A stretch of DNA of 46,960 nt. Source: Singulisphaera sp. GP187. Its GTDB lineage: Bacteria; Planctomycetota; Planctomycetia; Gemmatales; Gemmataceae. A program made the translations under genes and the position numbers. Positions 45,123 to 46,960 of the stretch are shown one piece after another; positions within the stretch are counted from its first letter, which is position 1; the number at the start of each line of letters is the position of its first letter. Location: the NCBI GenBank assembly GCA_945861245.1, contig CAMAUE010000026.1, forward strand, positions 1 through 46,960, given 5' to 3'. The notes beneath the pieces were generated by a model that saw only the letters and a program-made list of their open reading frames with translations, searched no databases and was not told the origin of the DNA.

Positions 45123-46640
45123 CTACTTCCCCGGCGTCGTCATGCGGCCCATGAACAGCACGGCGCCGGTGTCGATTTCGCGAATCACGAACGCAAACGG
45201 CCGATCGGCTTTCACCTCGGGCGTGAACGGGAAGTTCGCGGGTGCCGAGGTCGGGACCGCCATGATGACCGCCGTCGCCGCCGCGGCTTCGGTGCCTTCC
45301 TCGTTGACATCGACGAATGCCTTGTGAATCACGCGCGAGATATGCAACGGCTCCTGCTTCGACTTCGACATGCCCGAAAAATCGGCGAGCCTTTCGTTAA
45401 ACGCCAAAGGCATGCCCATCGCCTTGAGCGTGTCGCCAAGTTCGTAGGTCGTGTCCATCTTGAACTTAGGCAACCACACCTGCACATTTCGCGGCTGCAA
45501 CTTCTCCGTCCACAGCGTGAGCGCGTTGCCCGTCAGTTTCTTCTCGATCTCCGCCAATCCCTTCGGACTGCGCGGCACGATGAGCGTCATGGCGAGGCGA
45601 TTGCCTTTGTAGGGCAGATCGACGAGCACGAAACCATCGTCGGCGGGGTACAAACTCTCTTTCTTGGTATCGAAGCCGATAACCCGCGGCGTATCGAACG
45701 CGCTGCCGTCGGCGTTGAAGGCGGCATAGCGGGCGGGCAGGTGGCCGCGCATCAACGGCGTTTTCGTCTTCGTGCCGTCGAACAGCGTGAAGACCTCGGG
45801 CTGTGTGCTGGCTTTCTTGAACGGCTCGTTCCATTGGCCTTTGAAGTAGATGGCGTTGACGAGGATCATGCGGATGAGCCGCGCGACTTCCGGGGGCATT
45901 TCGGGAATCAGGTCCTTGATCTTGTCCTTGGTTTGCTGTTCGACCCATTTGTTGATCGTATCGCGTTCGCGCGGGAAGTTGTTGATGAAATCGGCATTGC
46001 GCGCCAGGTCCTTGCCATAGTGCTGGGCGACGGCGTTGAGATACGCTTGCTCGAACGGATAAGTCTGCTCGCCCCAGATGGCGTTGGCGATGTTAAGCTC
46101 ATATTGATCGAACTGCGCTTCGATTTGGTTGATCTCGCCGGCCAACTTCTCGGCCTTCGTCTGCACATCGAATTTGCCCTTCTGAATCTGAATGTTCAGC
46201 GCATTCAATTCCGATCGCAGCTTGGCGATGCGTGCCCGTCCCGCTTCGTCCTTGAGCAGATCGCGTGGCGGCGTGCATCGGCGCTGCATCTCGGCGAAGC
46301 CTTGGTGGTACGGCTCGATGTTCCACGGACGCACGCCGACCAGCCGTAGCTCTTTCGGCAGACCGAGCACTGTGCCCATCTCGGTCGCGGTGTCGTTGCG
46401 GGCGCCTTCCATCGTCATCGCCAGCGCGCTGCTGATCGACCACGGCGAGAAGAATGCGTTCTTGCCTGGCTCCGCCGAAGCGAAGCGGCGAAAAAGCTCG
46501 CAGGCGAAAGTGTTGCTCGCCCGCACTGTGAGGTGCATCGCCTCGCTCACCGGCGCCGGTTTCGGCACCGGCGGTTGCGCGTGCGATACGCTTACGGTTG
46601 TCGTTAATAGTAGGATCGCGAGGGGAATGTAGCGTCGCAT
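45123..46640 (-). CDS. exported serpin with a helical insertion
   Basis: This 505-residue serine-protease inhibitor of the serpin family has a signal peptide (about 1-21, SVSHA). Family blocks are KNAFFSPWSISSALAMTMEGAR, YELNIANAIWGEQTYPF, INKWVEQQTKDKIKDLIPE and LVNAIYFKGQW. The hinge of the reactive loop, NEEGTEAAAATAV (about residues 444-456), has the small residues needed for loop insertion, so it should be inhibitory. Counting from the hinge puts P1 near the Val-Pro-Thr of MAVPTSAP. An extra segment of about 50 residues (about 121-178, highly charged, predicted helical coil) sits where most serpins have about ten residues. A family of about 380 residues is normal, so this one is long. 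Confidence 0.93.
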   Translation of the reverse strand: MRRYIPLAILLLTTTVSVSHAQPPVPKPAPVSEAMHLTVRASNTFACELFRRFASAEPGKNAFFSPWSISSALAMTMEGARNDTATEMGTVLGLPKELRLVGVRPWNIEPYHQGFAEMQRRCTPPRDLLKDEAGRARIAKLRSELNALNIQIQKGKFDVQTKAEKLAGEINQIEAQFDQYELNIANAIWGEQTYPFEQAYLNAVAQHYGKDLARNADFINNFPRERDTINKWVEQQTKDKIKDLIPEMPPEVARLIRMILVNAIYFKGQWNEPFKKASTQPEVFTLFDGTKTKTPLMRGHLPARYAAFNADGSAFDTPRVIGFDTKKESLYPADDGFVLVDLPYKGNRLAMTLIVPRSPKGLAEIEKKLTGNALTLWTEKLQPRNVQVWLPKFKMDTTYELGDTLKAMGMPLAFNERLADFSGMSKSKQEPLHISRVIHKAFVDVNEEGTEAAAATAVIMAVPTSAPANFPFTPEVKADRPFAFVIREIDTGAVLFMGRMTTPGK

Positions 46641-46725
46641 GCGTTAGCTCCTGTCTGCGGGAATGTTGTCTCTTACAGATATAGACGAGAATCGACCGCG
46701 TTCGGCATCGCAAGATTCGTGATTT

Positions 46726-46783
46726 TGCTGGTTGCGGCATAGCGCTCGAAATCGCCACGCGAGCGCTAAGCCGCAAGCGGCGT
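46726..46783. repeat. family A palindrome, left arm diverged
   Basis: TTGCTGGTTGCGGCATAGCGCTC and the intact arm GAGCGCTAAGCCGCAAGCGG. It lies between the serpin start and the IS element. Confidence 0.7.
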
Positions 46784-46826
46784 AACGACAGCGCTGTTTT
46801 TTCTCAAGATTCACCTGTTGAACTAA

Positions 46827-46960
46827 AATAGAAATGTCCGGTCATAACGCAATAGAAATGTCCTCTTTCGCCCTTGGGCAAGGAGGACAGCTATGAGCGT
46901 GCAACAAAAGGACCGGATCGAGATGAGCCAGCAAGAACGTGATCGACTGAAGGTGCTGCA
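46827..46960 (+). mobile_element. start of an insertion sequence (ISNCY-like)
   Basis: Two 13-bp direct repeats AATAGAAATGTCC (46827-46839 and 46851-46863) precede a transposase-like start codon; the element continues beyond the window. The outer end is not resolvable. Confidence 0.6.
46893..46960 (+). CDS. transposase N-terminus (partial)
   Basis: ATG with AAGGAGG in place begins MSVQQKDRIEMSQQERDRLKVL and runs off the edge. The MSQQERDRLKVL opening is what ISNCY-type transposases with a helix-turn-helix after it show, and the AATAGAAATGTCC repeats upstream support the call. Only 22 residues are available. Confidence 0.55.
   Translation, partial: MSVQQKDRIEMSQQERDRLKVL

Overview
The window looks like chromosomal DNA from a planctomycete, probably of the Gemmata/Gemmataceae type. 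The evidence is its high-GC genes, a Tat-exported DUF1501 protein, a site-2 protease, a small CxxC-CxxC protein, a DUF5678-like/retropepsin pair, very large secreted multi-module proteins, and many short intergenic palindromes of recurring families. These assignments come from reading the translations; no database search was run.

Layout, left to right. Bases 1-13562 are mostly minus-strand: a small zinc-ribbon-like protein, an exported S9 peptidase, and two very large secreted, membrane-anchored proteins (2387 and 1170 aa). By eye these two consist of three homologous copies of one ~1200-residue module. Bases 13831-15422 hold a cyclophilin-type isomerase, the SRP RNA with its terminator, and an exported RidA-like protein. 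Divergent from the latter is a Tat-exported SelA-like PLP enzyme (15742-16977). Bases 17110-18549 carry two small cassettes: a DUF5678-like/retropepsin pair, and an antitoxin-like/PIN-toxin pair whose toxin is interrupted by a stop codon. fumC follows.

Bases 20238-25727 are a replication cluster on the minus strand (dnaA, dnaN, dciA, gyrB) with an AT-rich dnaA-dnaN spacer, so the chromosomal origin is probably here. DnaA is short and lacks the usual N-terminal domain, and recF is absent from the cluster. Next come an NAD-dependent epimerase, a DUF1501 protein, a cysteine desulfurase, a GAF/sigma-54 activator, a Gfo/Idh/MocA oxidoreductase, lepA, an M50 protease, hisS, a MeaB plus B12-binding-domain pair, a TPR protein, a polytopic membrane protein, a HAD hydrolase, a polyprenyl-phosphate sugar transferase with a good sigma-70 promoter, and an exported serpin with an extra helical insertion. 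The window ends in the start of an IS element.

Intergenic DNA is dominated by palindromes. One family has a GAGCGCTAAGCCGCAAGCGG arm, another a GTTTAGCCGCTCGCC arm, and a third, AT-rich or purine-rich group is built from 7-bp units. Several inflate apparent reading frames at gene starts, and one supplies the C-terminus of MeaB. The most unusual items are the triplicated giant module, the heptad-periodic hairpins, the exported RidA/PLP pair, the short DnaA, and the serpin insertion.
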